A stretch of 64,000 bases of DNA from Flagellimonas meridianipacifica (GCF_003001695.1 NZ_PVYX01000002.1:496001-560000), one strand, 5' to 3'; counted from the stretch's first letter, positions 25,442-35,447 are shown. Notes: generated by a model from the sequence alone, not told the origin. Numbers and translations: made by a program.

Positions 25442-26509
25442 ATGTCAGAAGAAAAAATGATGTCAAAGAAAAAACCGGCGTATCCAGTGAACAAAAAATT
25501 GGATGGATACCTGAGCCGGTACAGTCGTAAAATTGAGATTCCAATTTTCTATGAAGATCTACTTCGTTTTTCCGGGTCCATAATCGTCTATGATTCCGAA
25601 GGAGAAGATACGTTATGGGTAAGGGTGTATTATTCTGATTTTGAACGGGAAGAAATAGATATCAGTTTGAAGAAAGTCTATTCCATCTTACACTCCGATG
25701 GGTCAGATCGTATTTTGGATTACTTAACCGTTGATGCTGTTGATTACTGTACCTTTGGCAACTCCAAACCTTTTAGGATAAAAATCAGAAACATTCTAAA
25801 CGATAACTACACCTATTTCTATGTGAAAAAGACCGATGCTTCACGAGTTTATGGGTTGGAGCTTGAACATATGCTATCGCCCTATAATCTGAACTTTTTG
25901 GTTTACGGGGATACACTGATTGAAGAACATATTGCCGGAATCCCCGGTGACGTTTTTATCCACGATATGTTACCAAAATGTACGGAGGCAGAAAAAGCAC
26001 AGTTGGCCAAAGAGTTTGTGAAATTCAACGAGCGCTGCATGATTCGCTTATTAGGTGATATGAGATCTTATAATTACGTAATCGTTCCTGTACATGATTT
26101 TGATCACGTAGTCTATAAAATACGAGCCATAGATTTTGATCAGCAGTGTTTCGAGGGTAAACTCAAGGTATATCGCCCTCAATTCTTCAAAGAGAACTTC
26201 CAAATGGTGGAACTGGTGCGTTCCAAACTGCAAAAAAACTCTGTGGATCAATATAAAATCGAAGAACGTTCCATTGTTGCCAAACGAATTATCAGTTCAG
26301 GAAACCGAATTAAACGTCTGGTAGGAATTTCCAAGACGGATGATATTTCCCTTGAAGAAAACATTGAAAAGCTCAAGATGGAGATTTATGAGCTCACCAA
26401 AGACCTCAATTTCAAAAAATGCAATACCATGGGAGAGGTACTATCCCTTGCTCTTGATTTTGTAAAACGAAACTATCAGGATGTAAACATGACCCAGATT
26501 TTTGGGTAG
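25442..26509 (+). CDS. Uncharacterised protein with kinase-fold-like landmarks
   Basis: This 355-residue cytoplasmic protein belongs to no family I can name. Landmarks of a protein-kinase/aminoglycoside-phosphotransferase fold appear in order: a strand ending YFYVKK (Lys129/130) as a possible ATP-lysine, ELEHM (140-144) as a possible helix-C Glu, a hinge-like segment EEHIAGIPGD (161-170), GDMRSYNY (205-212, Asp206 and Asn211) like a catalytic loop, and AIDFD (229-233) like the metal-binding Asp. No glycine-rich loop is obvious. A helical C-terminus follows (from about 300). The ATG at 25442 follows AGGAGG closely. The gene converges on ndpA with a 2-base gap and runs divergently from the ABC ATPase. 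Confidence 0.75.
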   Translation: MSEEKMMSKKKPAYPVNKKLDGYLSRYSRKIEIPIFYEDLLRFSGSIIVYDSEGEDTLWVRVYYSDFEREEIDISLKKVYSILHSDGSDRILDYLTVDAVDYCTFGNSKPFRIKIRNILNDNYTYFYVKKTDASRVYGLELEHMLSPYNLNFLVYGDTLIEEHIAGIPGDVFIHDMLPKCTEAEKAQLAKEFVKFNERCMIRLLGDMRSYNYVIVPVHDFDHVVYKIRAIDFDQQCFEGKLKVYRPQFFKENFQMVELVRSKLQKNSVDQYKIEERSIVAKRIISSGNRIKRLVGISKTDDISLEENIEKLKMEIYELTKDLNFKKCNTMGEVLSLALDFVKRNYQDVNMTQIFG

Positions 26510-26511
26510 TT

Positions 26512-27570
26512 TTAGCTTTTCTGCTCTTTGTTGAAATAGACCAGATAATAATACATCTGACGTTCTTCATCCCAACCTTTTTCCACAAATTTTTCTGCAG
26601 ATTCTGGATTGATGAAATCCATTTTTATCTGGATGTTCGTGTCCAACTGAATCACGTTTTTCATTTTTTTACGTGCATCGGAAACCGCCTTATTGGCAAT
26701 ATCGAAGTTGGATACATCTTCAATGCTGTATTTAGGTCCTTTTTCGACCTTGTAATGCTTAAACTCGGGAATTAATTCCGGATTTTCCATGACCTCGTTC
26801 AAGAAGGAACTTTCCTCAAAGGCATCATTCTTTGCGAAGTGGTTCACAGCGCGATTCATAAAAAGCACTTCCTGTTGTTTGTCTTCTGCCGGTAGAACTA
26901 CATCCTTGGCAAAATTTTGACAGAACTTCAAGTAGTTTTTGGTGTAGAAATTTTCATCCGTTAGTGGAACAAGTCCCAAGAAGTTTTCCAGCCAATATTT
27001 GGCATCATACCGATTACTGTCCACTGACAATACTTTGTACCCTTCTTCTTTATCAGTGTTGAAGATAATACAACCTTTATCCAACTTATTGATGTTGATT
27101 CCTTGTCGCACCAAGATTTCAAGGTTATCCGTTCGTTCTTCAAACTCAAGGAAATCATGCTTTAATTCACTCTTAAAAATGCCAATAGCATCTGTCTTTT
27201 GATTGTCAAGCACTACATCATTAAAGTGGGCAATGTAGACCTCACCACTTTTTATATGGGGATGGTTGGATTGTTGATACAGGTGTTGTGTTAGTTTCTT
27301 TGAAACCTCGTGAGACTTTGAAGGGTTCAAGAAAAGCTCCGAAACTAACTTGAAAACCTCATTGAACTCTACGTCGACCTCGTTAAAAAATCGATAGTAG
27401 TTTTCCTCCTTTTCTCTAAAAGGCTTAAAGAAATACTCTTTGAGCAATCCAGCCATTTCATCAGAAAGAGAGAAAGGGGAGTTGGACAAAAAAATAGGTT
27501 CGTTTTTACTTTTATTCCCTACCCGGTGAAGGGAAATGCTTTCAATTTGAGTAGAATACAGGTTAAGCAT
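26512..27570 (-). CDS. Nucleoid-associated protein NdpA-like
   Basis: This 352-residue cytoplasmic protein is of the 37-kDa nucleoid-associated family (PF04245, YejK/NdpA). Recognisable pieces are the N-terminal ISLHRVGNKSKNEPI, the central ALGIFKSE-like segment DAIGIFKSELKHDFLEF, and GIIFN-like KGCIIFNTDKEEGYKVL. Family members associate with the chromosome; no catalytic activity is known. It ends 2 bases from the convergent kinase-like gene. The pRiA4b ORF-3-like gene lies 46 bases upstream on the same strand. Confidence 0.85.
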   Translation of the reverse strand: MLNLYSTQIESISLHRVGNKSKNEPIFLSNSPFSLSDEMAGLLKEYFFKPFREKEENYYRFFNEVDVEFNEVFKLVSELFLNPSKSHEVSKKLTQHLYQQSNHPHIKSGEVYIAHFNDVVLDNQKTDAIGIFKSELKHDFLEFEERTDNLEILVRQGININKLDKGCIIFNTDKEEGYKVLSVDSNRYDAKYWLENFLGLVPLTDENFYTKNYLKFCQNFAKDVVLPAEDKQQEVLFMNRAVNHFAKNDAFEESSFLNEVMENPELIPEFKHYKVEKGPKYSIEDVSNFDIANKAVSDARKKMKNVIQLDTNIQIKMDFINPESAEKFVEKGWDEERQMYYYLVYFNKEQKS

Positions 27571-27616
27571 GAATATTCCTTGGGTATTGTTTTTAAAGTA
27601 TAGTTATTAAATATAG

Positions 27617-28117
27617 CTAGTTCCAGTTTTCGTCAAAATCCAAATCCTCATAGCTATCTATGTCGTCATCTAAATTCATCATGGGATTGGGATTGGACTC
27701 AAAACTCTTTTCAGGGGGTGAATCAGGTAACTCTCCGAAACTGAATAATAGATTTGGATACGTTCTTCCATCCTCTTTTTCAACAACGTCCGCCAATTCA
27801 ACAAAGAAAGTCCACATACTTAGAAAATCATAGACATAGATGAGCTTTGGACTTTCCTCGGTCAGCACATCTTTGAGCAAAGTATTGGACATCAAACGTA
27901 CATTGGAACCATTTTCGCCCATATCAAAAAGCGCAATTTCTTCGTCCTGGTTCCATTCTTCGTCACATGTGTAGAAGGAGGCCATTTCATTTCCCATGAA
28001 CCCAAAAGCTTGGGTAACAGCATTGTGAAAATCCTCCAAAGTATCGGTATCCTCGACTTCAATATCCCTAAAAATATCCTCCTCGGCGTCAAGGATAATC
28101 CTGATTTTATATATCAT
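27617..28117 (-). CDS. Plasmid pRiA4b ORF-3-like protein
   Basis: This 166-residue acidic protein of the PF07929 family opens MIYKIRIILDAEEDIFRDIEV. The characteristic region around TLEDFHNAVTQAFGF and ASFYTCDEEWNQ follows, then LIYVYDFLSMWTFFVEL. The C-terminal 30 residues are almost wholly acidic (DLDDDIDSYEDLDFDE). An upstream ATG at 28141 would add eight residues; I prefer 28117 because the domain begins there. The family is widespread, with no established activity. It lies 26 bases after ctaA in the same direction. Confidence 0.82.
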   Translation of the reverse strand: MIYKIRIILDAEEDIFRDIEVEDTDTLEDFHNAVTQAFGFMGNEMASFYTCDEEWNQDEEIALFDMGENGSNVRLMSNTLLKDVLTEESPKLIYVYDFLSMWTFFVELADVVEKEDGRTYPNLLFSFGELPDSPPEKSFESNPNPMMNLDDDIDSYEDLDFDENWN

Positions 28118-28143
28118 CCCAAAAATTTTGAGTGAGTGCAAAG

Positions 28144-29175
28144 TTAATAAGTTTTGATGGTAGTTTTGGAGCTGAGCGCGTTCAAAACCAGACTAAATTG
28201 AAATCCAAAAAGTACGGAGGCCAAAACCAAGTGTGCAGGCTGACTACCAAAGGGGAAATCAATATAGTACATGCTAATGCCTGTGAGTACTTCTAATCCA
28301 ATTATCGCCATAATCCAATTGATTTGTGCAAGGTTGATTTGTTTTTTCTTCATCAACCACCATATGTATCCATTTACAAGTAGGACCATAATGGAAAGTG
28401 AGCGATGCACATAAAACTGAAGCGTTGGGTCTTGAAGCCATAGATTTTTTGCATTTTCTCCAACCAAGTCAATTTGTTCGTCCACGAACTGACGGACCTG
28501 TGTTCCCAATATGATTTGAACCAAAGTCAGTAGCAGCGCTCCAACTAAGAAAATTCTAAGCTGGGGGACATGCAATGATTCCTTTATTGGTTTTGTAAGA
28601 TGAATAAGGTAAATCAAAAGGGCAACAATGACCAAGGCCATCACCATGTGCAATGTGATTTTTACAGGTTCAAGCACAGAATACACTACTGTAGCCCCCA
28701 ACCATGCTTGAAAACCCATGCCAAACACCACTATCCATGCAAAGAGAGTTATTTTCTTTTGGGTTCTCCAAAACTTAAATGAGTAAAATGCAAGTAACAA
28801 AGTAGCTAATCCAGCCAAAGCACCAAGTAATCGATTTATGTACTCAATCCATGTATGCCAAACATTGAAAATGGCATAATCATGTTTGGTGTAGGTATTC
28901 CAGTTCTCAGGGTTGAACGAGTCCTTAGTATTAAAATCCTTTTTTGCTATTAGTAGCCCTTCATCTTTGATAATTACCTGCCCTTTCTTAAAGTCCCTAT
29001 TGGACTCCCACTGTAGGGTTTTTTCTTCTGTAGGGGGAATGTAATATCCAAAACACTTGGGCCAGTCTGGGCAACCCATCCCACTGCCGGTCATTCGAAC
29101 TACGGCCCCCGCAACAATGACCAGATACACCAAGACCAAACTTATTTTGGCCAGCTTTTTAAAAGAAATAATCAT
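28144..29175 (-). CDS. ctaA: Heme A synthase (COX15/CtaA)
   Basis: This 343-residue, eight-span inner-membrane protein oxidises the C8 methyl of heme O to give heme A for aa3-type cytochrome oxidase. Visible features are [26 protein letters not shown] in the first periplasmic loop (key residues [13 protein letters not shown]), [12 protein letters not shown] with a heme-ligand His, and [15 protein letters not shown] and [13 protein letters not shown] with further His residues. A roughly 40-residue insertion near 50-90 is typical of the Bacteroidota form. It overlaps cca by 4 bases. No other oxidase-assembly gene is adjacent. Confidence 0.94.
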   Translation of the reverse strand: MIISFKKLAKISLVLVYLVIVAGAVVRMTGSGMGCPDWPKCFGYYIPPTEEKTLQWESNRDFKKGQVIIKDEGLLIAKKDFNTKDSFNPENWNTYTKHDYAIFNVWHTWIEYINRLLGALAGLATLLLAFYSFKFWRTQKKITLFAWIVVFGMGFQAWLGATVVYSVLEPVKITLHMVMALVIVALLIYLIHLTKPIKESLHVPQLRIFLVGALLLTLVQIILGTQVRQFVDEQIDLVGENAKNLWLQDPTLQFYVHRSLSIMVLLVNGYIWWLMKKKQINLAQINWIMAIIGLEVLTGISMYYIDFPFGSQPAHLVLASVLFGFQFSLVLNALSSKTTIKTY

Positions 29176-30602
29176 GATGAAACAGGTTTGAGTCCAAGCG
29201 ATTCCGCTTTTTGTAACATGAACTGGAAAGCTGCTTCATGTTCATTGGGAATTTCTCCCTCGAGGATGGCTTCTTTTATAGCTTCCTTAATTACTCCGAT
29301 TTCTTTTGAAGGTTTAAGATTGAATGTTTCCATGATTTCTTCCCCAGTCACTGGTGGTTGAAAGTTCCGAACCTGGTCGCGTTCCTCCACTTCAACAATT
29401 TTCTCCCGAACAATCTTGAAATTATTCTTGTACTTTTTTTGTTTCCTTGGATTCTTGGTAGTGATATCTGCTTCGCAAAGTGTCATCAAATCTTCGACAT
29501 AATCACCAGCATCAAACACCAAACGTCTTACCGCCGAATCTGTGACATAATCTTCGGAGAGAATAATGGGTCTGGAACTCATCAAAACCATTTTTTGTAC
29601 AAACTTCATTTTATCATTCAAGGGCATACGAAGTCTTTTAAACAGTTTGTAAACCATCTTGGAACCTACATACTCATGACCATGAAAGGTCCAACCCACT
29701 TTTTTGCTGAACTTTTTTGTAGGCGCTTTTCCGATATCGTGCAAGAGAGCCGCCCACCGTAACCATAGGTTATCCGTGGTCTTGGCAATATTATCCACAA
29801 CTTCAAGGGTATGCCAAAAATTATCTTTATGGCGTTGTCCTTCCACTTCTTCAATTCCTTGAAGCGCTATTAGTTCGGGTAAGATTAATTGTAAAAGACC
29901 AGTTTGATACAATAACTTGAGACCTACGGATGGTTTGGGACTCATCAAAATTTTATGAAGCTCATCCACAATCCGCTCTTTTGATACGATTTTAATACGA
30001 TTTTTATTTTCTGAAATCGCTTGGTGAGAATAAAGTTCAATCTTAAAATCTAGTTGTGAAGCAAATCGAATAGCACGCATCATGCGTAAAGGATCATCGG
30101 AATAGGTAATTTTAGGGTCTAAAGGTGTTCGGATAATCTTTTGAGCCAAATCTTTTCTTCCATTGAAAGGGTCTAGCAACTCTCCAAAGTTTGATTCATT
30201 TAAGGCTAGAGCAATGGCATTTATAGTAAAATCCCTACGGTTTTGATCGTCTTTAAGCGAACCATCCTCTACAATTGGTTTTCTACTACTACGCTGATAA
30301 CTTTCTTTACGGGCTCCCACAAATTCAAGCTCAAAGTCTTTATGCTTAATCATAGCGGTGCCAAAGTTTTTGAAAACAGATACTTGTGGATTTCCTTTCA
30401 ATTTAGTGGCTACCTTTTGCGCCAATTTGATTCCACTACCAATGGTAACTATATCAATATCCTTGGGTGTACCACGATTTAAGAGATAATCCCTAACAAA
30501 ACCTCCGATTACATAGGAATCCATACCCAGCTCTTCCGAGGTTTTCCCGATTAACTTAAAAATAGGATGTTGTATGGGTTTTTTATGGAATTCCTTCGTC
30601 AT
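29172..30602 (-). CDS. cca: CCA tRNA nucleotidyltransferase with HD domain
   Basis: This 476-residue class II enzyme repairs or adds the 3'-CCA of tRNA. The nucleotidyltransferase head is at about 25-160, with [20 protein letters not shown] carrying the DxD metal site. [10 protein letters not shown] follows, and the RNA-binding helices contain [15 protein letters not shown]. An HD phosphohydrolase domain has HDIGKAPT near 288-295. The gene touches tsaC (one-base separation) and overlaps ctaA by 4 bases, so translation of this run is coupled. The assignment is secure; whether the enzyme adds CC, A or all three is not. Confidence 0.94.
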   Translation of the reverse strand: MTKEFHKKPIQHPIFKLIGKTSEELGMDSYVIGGFVRDYLLNRGTPKDIDIVTIGSGIKLAQKVATKLKGNPQVSVFKNFGTAMIKHKDFELEFVGARKESYQRSSRKPIVEDGSLKDDQNRRDFTINAIALALNESNFGELLDPFNGRKDLAQKIIRTPLDPKITYSDDPLRMMRAIRFASQLDFKIELYSHQAISENKNRIKIVSKERIVDELHKILMSPKPSVGLKLLYQTGLLQLILPELIALQGIEEVEGQRHKDNFWHTLEVVDNIAKTTDNLWLRWAALLHDIGKAPTKKFSKKVGWTFHGHEYVGSKMVYKLFKRLRMPLNDKMKFVQKMVLMSSRPIILSEDYVTDSAVRRLVFDAGDYVEDLMTLCEADITTKNPRKQKKYKNNFKIVREKIVEVEERDQVRNFQPPVTGEEIMETFNLKPSKEIGVIKEAIKEAILEGEIPNEHEAAFQFMLQKAESLGLKPVSS

Positions 30603-31172
30603 CTACTCCCTGATTACCTTTACTTGCCCATCATTACTTAGCTTAATGATGGACGATGGAGGAGCGTTTTTGTTCTCCAAAGGCAAATTTACCACATAGT
30701 CCACTCCTTTTAAAATTTTTGGACTAATCGATTCGTAGTTTGTAGGGGTAGGTTCTCCTGAAATGTTGGCAGAGGTAGATACAATCGGTTTCCCGAACTT
30801 TTGAATCATACGTTGACAAAATACGTCCGAAGCTACACGAATGGCTAAGGTGTTATCCTCGGCAATCAGGTTTTTGGCAATGCCAATAGGTTCATCAAAT
30901 ACAATTGTGGTAGGTTTTGTGGCGAAGTCCATAATATCATAAGCCACATCTGGCACTTGTTTTACATATCTTTCCAACATGGCTTGATGGGCAACTAAGC
31001 ATACCAGTGCCTTGCTGTCATCCCGATTTTTAAGTGCATACACCTTCTGGACTGCAGTTTCGTTAGTAGCGTCGCAGCCAATTCCCCAAACTGTATCTGT
31101 TGGGTATAGTAACAACCCGCCGTTGGATAGAATTTCAGTTGCTTTGGATATGTGTTCTTTATGTTTTTCCAA
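30603..31172 (-). CDS. tsaC: L-threonylcarbamoyladenylate synthase (Sua5/YrdC/TsaC)
   Basis: This 189-residue single-domain TsaC makes threonylcarbamoyl-AMP from Thr, bicarbonate and ATP for the t6A modification of ANN-decoding tRNAs. The signature LLYPTDTVWGIGCDATN lies near residue 20-36, then KVYALKNRDDSKAL, TTIVFDEP, AIRVASD, and PIVSTSANISGEPTPT. It is placed between a glycosyltransferase gene and cca with gaps of one base or less, so it shares a transcript with both an envelope-glycan cluster and a tRNA-repair enzyme. Confidence 0.95.
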   Translation of the reverse strand: MEKHKEHISKATEILSNGGLLLYPTDTVWGIGCDATNETAVQKVYALKNRDDSKALVCLVAHQAMLERYVKQVPDVAYDIMDFATKPTTIVFDEPIGIAKNLIAEDNTLAIRVASDVFCQRMIQKFGKPIVSTSANISGEPTPTNYESISPKILKGVDYVVNLPLENKNAPPSSIIKLSNDGQVKVIRE

Positions 31173-31173
31173 A

Positions 31174-31938
31174 CTACTTGTTGTTCAACTCTTTTAATTT
31201 CTTGTATCTGCTGTGTACTCCAAGAGCGTTTAGATAGCAAATAATGATTCCCTTTCTACCATCCAAAATTCCCAATCGTAGGATGTAATTATTGAAGAAC
31301 TTATAAAAAGGGCGAAATAGAAAATGATAAAACCTTGCTTTGTTTCCTTTTTTGAATTCCTCCATTGCCTTCATCTCCCCATACTTAATCATTTTTCCCT
31401 TATAATCTTCATAATTGGAATAGGAGTAGTGAATCAATTTGTTCTTAAGTGTGGCAGAATCTCCGTTGACTATAAGTGTTTCATGAACAATTTTTTCTTG
31501 GTCGAAACGTACTTTACTCTTTTTGAACAGTCTATAGTTTTTGTCAGTCTGCCACCCACTGAACCGTAAGACCTGGTTTTGGAACATAAACTTCCTTAAA
31601 AAATAGTATGCAGAAGCTGTATTGCTCCCATTTGTGACTTCAAGGATTTCATTTTTCAACTCAGGGGTAACTCGTTCGTCGGCATCCAAAAACAAAATCC
31701 AATCGTTTTTAGCTTGTGAAAGAGCAAACTCTTTTTGGTCGGTATAGTTCTTAAATTCTCTCTGTATTAGTTTTACCCCTTTGTGGTTTTGGACTTTTTC
31801 TGCTGTTGCATCGGAGCTGTATGAATCGACCACAACAATTTCATTGACAAAGCTCAGATTTTCTAATACCGCATCAATATTATCCTCTTCATTGAGGGTA
31901 ATCAGAAGAGCCGATATATCATTTTTTGCCTTATCCAT
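31174..31938 (-). CDS. Glycosyltransferase family 2, WaaE-like (paralogue A)
   Basis: This 254-residue GT-A-fold transferase opens ISALLITLNEEDNIDAVLENL, the usual nucleotide-sugar site, with VVVDSYSSDATAE and the DxD-like metal site FLDADERVTPEL. The conserved RFSGWQTDKNYRLF and KIVHETLIVNG are typical of the WaaE/KdtX-type LPS core glucosyltransferases, and the C-terminal membrane-associating helix is short. It is clearly paralogous to the protein at 34332-35192. It overlaps the upstream GT4 gene by 8 bases. The sugar specificity is not readable. Confidence 0.9.
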   Translation of the reverse strand: MDKAKNDISALLITLNEEDNIDAVLENLSFVNEIVVVDSYSSDATAEKVQNHKGVKLIQREFKNYTDQKEFALSQAKNDWILFLDADERVTPELKNEILEVTNGSNTASAYYFLRKFMFQNQVLRFSGWQTDKNYRLFKKSKVRFDQEKIVHETLIVNGDSATLKNKLIHYSYSNYEDYKGKMIKYGEMKAMEEFKKGNKARFYHFLFRPFYKFFNNYILRLGILDGRKGIIICYLNALGVHSRYKKLKELNNK

Positions 31939-33007
31939 TCACCAAATAGTCTTCAATTTTCCTGAGTTGTTTTTTCCTGTCAAAGTTCTCTTTAACTTTT
32001 ATAAATCCATTTAATCCCATTTGGGTTCGTAAATCTTTATTTTCATATAAATCAACAACTTTATCGGCAAAAGCCTCGATGTCGTTTACGTTCAAAAGAT
32101 ATCCAGTTTTCCCGTGTACCACTAACTCTGGATTACTACTGATATCAAACGCTATAATTGGTTTTTTACATAGGGCTGCCTCGGCCAAAACGTAACCGAA
32201 TCCTTCCCAAAGAGAGGGTAAAACAAAAACATCCGCCTGAAAGAGAAAAGATATTGGATCATGAACAAAACCGGATAGTAAAACATGTTCTTCCAAGCCA
32301 TGCTCTTTTATCATGGCTTCCAATTCGTTTCTGAGACGACCTTCACCTCCGATAATTACCTTAAAAATAAGTCCCCTTTTCTTCAATTCAATAGCTAATG
32401 GAATCAAAAACTTCTGATTTTTTTGATATTCCAACCTACCAAGATTGGCCAAAACAAACTCTTTTTCAGAGGCCTGTTTTATTTTTGTATTGGTATCTAC
32501 GATATTAATTCCATTGTATATAACCTTGATTTTTTCTTCAGGGATTAGGTTTGGGTTATTTTCCAGAACGGTCTTTTTTGTGGCTATGGAATTTGCTAGA
32601 ACTTCCGAGATTACTTTTTTGAATAAAAAACGGTTCAAGAAACTGTTTTTAATAGGAATAGCACTTCCGCGACGATATATTATGCGCTTAACTTCTGCTT
32701 TTTTAGCTGATGGCCCAGCAATCTTTACATCGCGTGAAAGATTCATTATTATTGTCCTAACATTGTTTTTTTTCAGCAGATTTTTAATTGACGCATGCTT
32801 CAGTGGATTCAAAAAACTAAGATTGGTCAATCCTATTCCTTGACAAGGAATTCCAGCTTTCAACAATTTATCATAAAGTACGCTTTCGCTATGAGCTATT
32901 ACCAAAACACTATGTCCTTTTTGATGTAAATAACTGCTAACTTCAAAATGCCATTTTTCCCCACCGCCCCATGCTTTGGCGGTATTAAAAAAGCACAACT
33001 TTTCCAT
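31931..33007 (-). CDS. Glycosyltransferase family 4
   Basis: This 358-residue GT-B transferase opens KLCFFNTAKAWGGGEKWH, the acceptor-side GGxE motif. The C-terminal nucleotide-sugar domain includes NLGRLEYQKN and the conserved Glu region PSLWEGFGYVLAEAA. I set the start at the ATG at 33007, since the upstream one at 33034 overlaps the preceding stop and adds nine non-conserved residues. It is in a tight minus-strand run with other transferases, most likely LPS core or another surface glycan. The substrate is unknown. Confidence 0.9.
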   Translation of the reverse strand: MEKLCFFNTAKAWGGGEKWHFEVSSYLHQKGHSVLVIAHSESVLYDKLLKAGIPCQGIGLTNLSFLNPLKHASIKNLLKKNNVRTIIMNLSRDVKIAGPSAKKAEVKRIIYRRGSAIPIKNSFLNRFLFKKVISEVLANSIATKKTVLENNPNLIPEEKIKVIYNGINIVDTNTKIKQASEKEFVLANLGRLEYQKNQKFLIPLAIELKKRGLIFKVIIGGEGRLRNELEAMIKEHGLEEHVLLSGFVHDPISFLFQADVFVLPSLWEGFGYVLAEAALCKKPIIAFDISSNPELVVHGKTGYLLNVNDIEAFADKVVDLYENKDLRTQMGLNGFIKVKENFDRKKQLRKIEDYLVNG

Positions 33008-33008
33008 T

Positions 33009-34118
33009 TTACAGAACCGATTTATAAAGTTCAATCAAATGGTTTGCCACATTTTCGTCTGAAAACCTTTGGGCATAGGCGTATCCTTTCTCAATCATAG
33101 ATTTGCGCAGGGATTCGTCACTTGTCAATTCCTCAAGTTTTTTCTTTAAGGCATCACTATCATTTGGATTGATATATGCCGTACTGGGCCCTCCTGCTTC
33201 AGGAAAGCAACCCCCTTGGGAAGTTATTACTGGGGTTTTGCTAAATAGTGCCTCAATTATTGGTATTCCAAACCCCTCACAAATGGAAGGGTAGCAAAAA
33301 ATTTTTGCTAATTGATATATTATGGCCAAATCCGCCAAGGGCACATTCTTTAAAAAGTGAACTCTGTTGCTGAGGTCATGATCATTTACATACTTGTGAA
33401 CCTTTTTTGCATATTTCTTTTCACTACCAATAATTACTAAATGTAAATTTGTATGATGAATGGCTTTCACGAGGGTCAATACATTTTTGCGTTCCTGTAT
33501 TGTGCCTACATTTAGAACAAACTCTGAGGGGAGCCCGTATTTTTTGACTATATTTTCTTTCTGATTATGATTGTACTGGACTTTGTAAGCGGCATTACAG
33601 CCTTGGTATGCCACTTCTATTTTGTCTTCTTCAACCTTCAAATATTTTATTATATCCCTTTTGGTTTGTTCACTAATTGCAATGACTAAATCTGCCCTAC
33701 GAGCAGCATATTTAAATTTTAGCTTATAAATAAGCCTGTCAAAAGGATTGTAGTAATGAGGATGGCTTAGAAAAATTAAATCGTGAATACTTACTATAGA
33801 AGCTATGTTTTTTGATAATCCAATCGGAATTTCTCCCGATAGGCCATGATAAATATCAGGATTATCCAAAACAATTTGTTTGTTAATCGCAAACATTCTC
33901 CACAGGGAGGAAAGCTTTTTCCAAAACCAACCTTTGGGATAAATAATTGAAATCTTGTCTTGAGGAAGAATGTTCTCAAAACTTGATTTTTTTGTGTTAA
34001 ACAGGAAAAAACGCTCGATGTTTGAATTCTGATGTAAAATACGGACAACTTCTCTTCCATAATTTCCTAAACCGGTATTATTATGGAAAATCCTTTTTGC
34101 ATCATAACTAATTCGCAT
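33009..34118 (-). CDS. Glycosyltransferase family 4 (GT1-like mannosyl/rhamnosyl type)
   Basis: This 369-residue GT-B enzyme opens with RIFHNNTGLGNYGREV, an acceptor-loop motif. Middle motifs are DIYHGLSGEIPIGL and VSIHDLIFL, and the donor domain has FVLNVGTIQERKNV and YPSICEGFGIPIIEA. These fit the WbaZ/MshA-like group that adds mannose, rhamnose or similar sugars to surface glycans. Its stop lies one base from the start of the next transferase, so the genes are probably coupled. It appears to start the transcript that runs to ctaA. Confidence 0.9.
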   Translation of the reverse strand: MRISYDAKRIFHNNTGLGNYGREVVRILHQNSNIERFFLFNTKKSSFENILPQDKISIIYPKGWFWKKLSSLWRMFAINKQIVLDNPDIYHGLSGEIPIGLSKNIASIVSIHDLIFLSHPHYYNPFDRLIYKLKFKYAARRADLVIAISEQTKRDIIKYLKVEEDKIEVAYQGCNAAYKVQYNHNQKENIVKKYGLPSEFVLNVGTIQERKNVLTLVKAIHHTNLHLVIIGSEKKYAKKVHKYVNDHDLSNRVHFLKNVPLADLAIIYQLAKIFCYPSICEGFGIPIIEALFSKTPVITSQGGCFPEAGGPSTAYINPNDSDALKKKLEELTSDESLRKSMIEKGYAYAQRFSDENVANHLIELYKSVL

Positions 34119-34331
34119 TCCTTACTTTAGTTTTAACTGATGATTCGTAAAAGTAATTTAAAATAACCATACATACTTCTAAATCCAATCGTCTTCCCTA
34201 AAACCAAGAAACCACTTATTACAATGATTCAAAATATCCAAGAACATAACAATCATCAAAAACAACTGAAGGTCTTATGGGTCGAAAAACTCATACCCTT
34301 AGACTATAAACAACTGCAGAGATAAAATATA

Positions 34332-35192
34332 CTATGAAGCCAGTAAAGAGACTTTTTTGTTAGGTTTCGTATTGATTGATTTAGTTTTTTGGTTAAAGTT
34401 TGGTAACGTCTTGGTCTGATATACGGTTCGGGTTTTCATAATGTGCAGCATTCTATAACGTTCATGTACACTAAGGGCATTCAACCAACAAATCTGGACT
34501 CCCCTTTCCATATCCAATACTCCGAGCCTTACAATGTAATTGTACAAAAATCTCCACGTTGGTTTTGCCCATAACTTAAAATAGTTAAAAGACTTACCTT
34601 TTAAAAACTCTTCTTGAGCACGTAAACCACCATATCTAAGCATTTTTCCTTTGTAGTCCTGATAGTTTTTGAAGCAATAATGTGTTAACCGGTTTTTTAG
34701 AATACCTGATTTTCCATCTACTTCAAGGGTTTCATGAACAATTTTTTTATCAGTATACTTTGCCTTGCTCTTTCTGAAAAGCCTATGGTTCTTGTCTGTT
34801 TGCCAACCGCTGAATCTAAGGGGTTGATTCTTAAACATGAATTTTCTGTAAAACCAATATGCTTCACAAGCATTTGGTTTTCGTATAGTTTGTTGTATTT
34901 CTTTCCTTAAAGCTGGTGTAACCACTTCGTCAGCATCCACAAAAAGTGTCCAATCATGAGTGGATTGGCTCAATGCATAAGACTTTTGAGCAGTAAAATT
35001 TTCAAATGGATGTTGTAAAACCTTGACTTTAGGATGTTTTAGTAGATATTCGTAAGTACCGTCGGTACTGTAAGAATCAACCACTAAAATCTCATCAGCA
35101 AACGAAATGGATTCCAAACATCTTTCAATGTATCCTATTTCGTTATAGGTTATGACAAGGGCAGAGAGTTTTGAATTGGCTAATGTTGCCAT
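34332..35192 (-). CDS. Glycosyltransferase family 2, WaaE-like (paralogue B)
   Basis: This 286-residue paralogue of the protein at 31174 shares long blocks: DEILVVDSYSTDGT, FVDADEVVTPALR, RFSGWQTDKNHRLFRKSK, KKIVHETLEVDGKSG and NYQDYKGKML. It carries an extra basic tail of about 35 residues (NQKTKSINTKPNKKVSL). It stands apart from the other transferases by a 213-base gap. A TAGTTTTG -7-like element at 35221-35228 (minus strand) suggests its own promoter. It is probably another LPS-core-type transferase; its acceptor is unknown. Confidence 0.9.
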   Translation of the reverse strand: MATLANSKLSALVITYNEIGYIERCLESISFADEILVVDSYSTDGTYEYLLKHPKVKVLQHPFENFTAQKSYALSQSTHDWTLFVDADEVVTPALRKEIQQTIRKPNACEAYWFYRKFMFKNQPLRFSGWQTDKNHRLFRKSKAKYTDKKIVHETLEVDGKSGILKNRLTHYCFKNYQDYKGKMLRYGGLRAQEEFLKGKSFNYFKLWAKPTWRFLYNYIVRLGVLDMERGVQICWLNALSVHERYRMLHIMKTRTVYQTKTLPNFNQKTKSINTKPNKKVSLLAS

Positions 35193-35447
35193 AATTTATT
35201 GGTGTTCGCTCTAATGTTTACAAAACTATAACAAAAAAATGGGGTAAAAATTGTTTGTGAGGTTATTTTCTTACAAAACAATTCGGAATGCTTAAACCCT
35301 ACTTTTTCGCAAAATTTTAACATTTTAGGTTGTTATTTTTAAGATAATCGAAAAGTCAATAGGTTGCTTCTTTTTATCAAAAAAATGCGGAAAGCTAAGT
35401 ACGAAACTGCAAAAGTATCAAAAATGAAAACAGATAAACTAGATTAT

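Noticed and set aside
24471..25544. Longer version of the ABC ATPase with 59 extra N-terminal codons
   Set aside because: The extension is hydrophobic, unlike the family, and overlaps the start of the divergent gene. A TTG at 25367 gives the normal family start.
34224..34325. 33-codon plus-strand frame in the 213-base gap between the GT4 and GT2 genes
   Set aside because: It reads like a peptide (LKVLWVEKLIPLDYKQLQ), but there is no promoter or ribosome site, no hairpin and no known homologue; it is too short to support.
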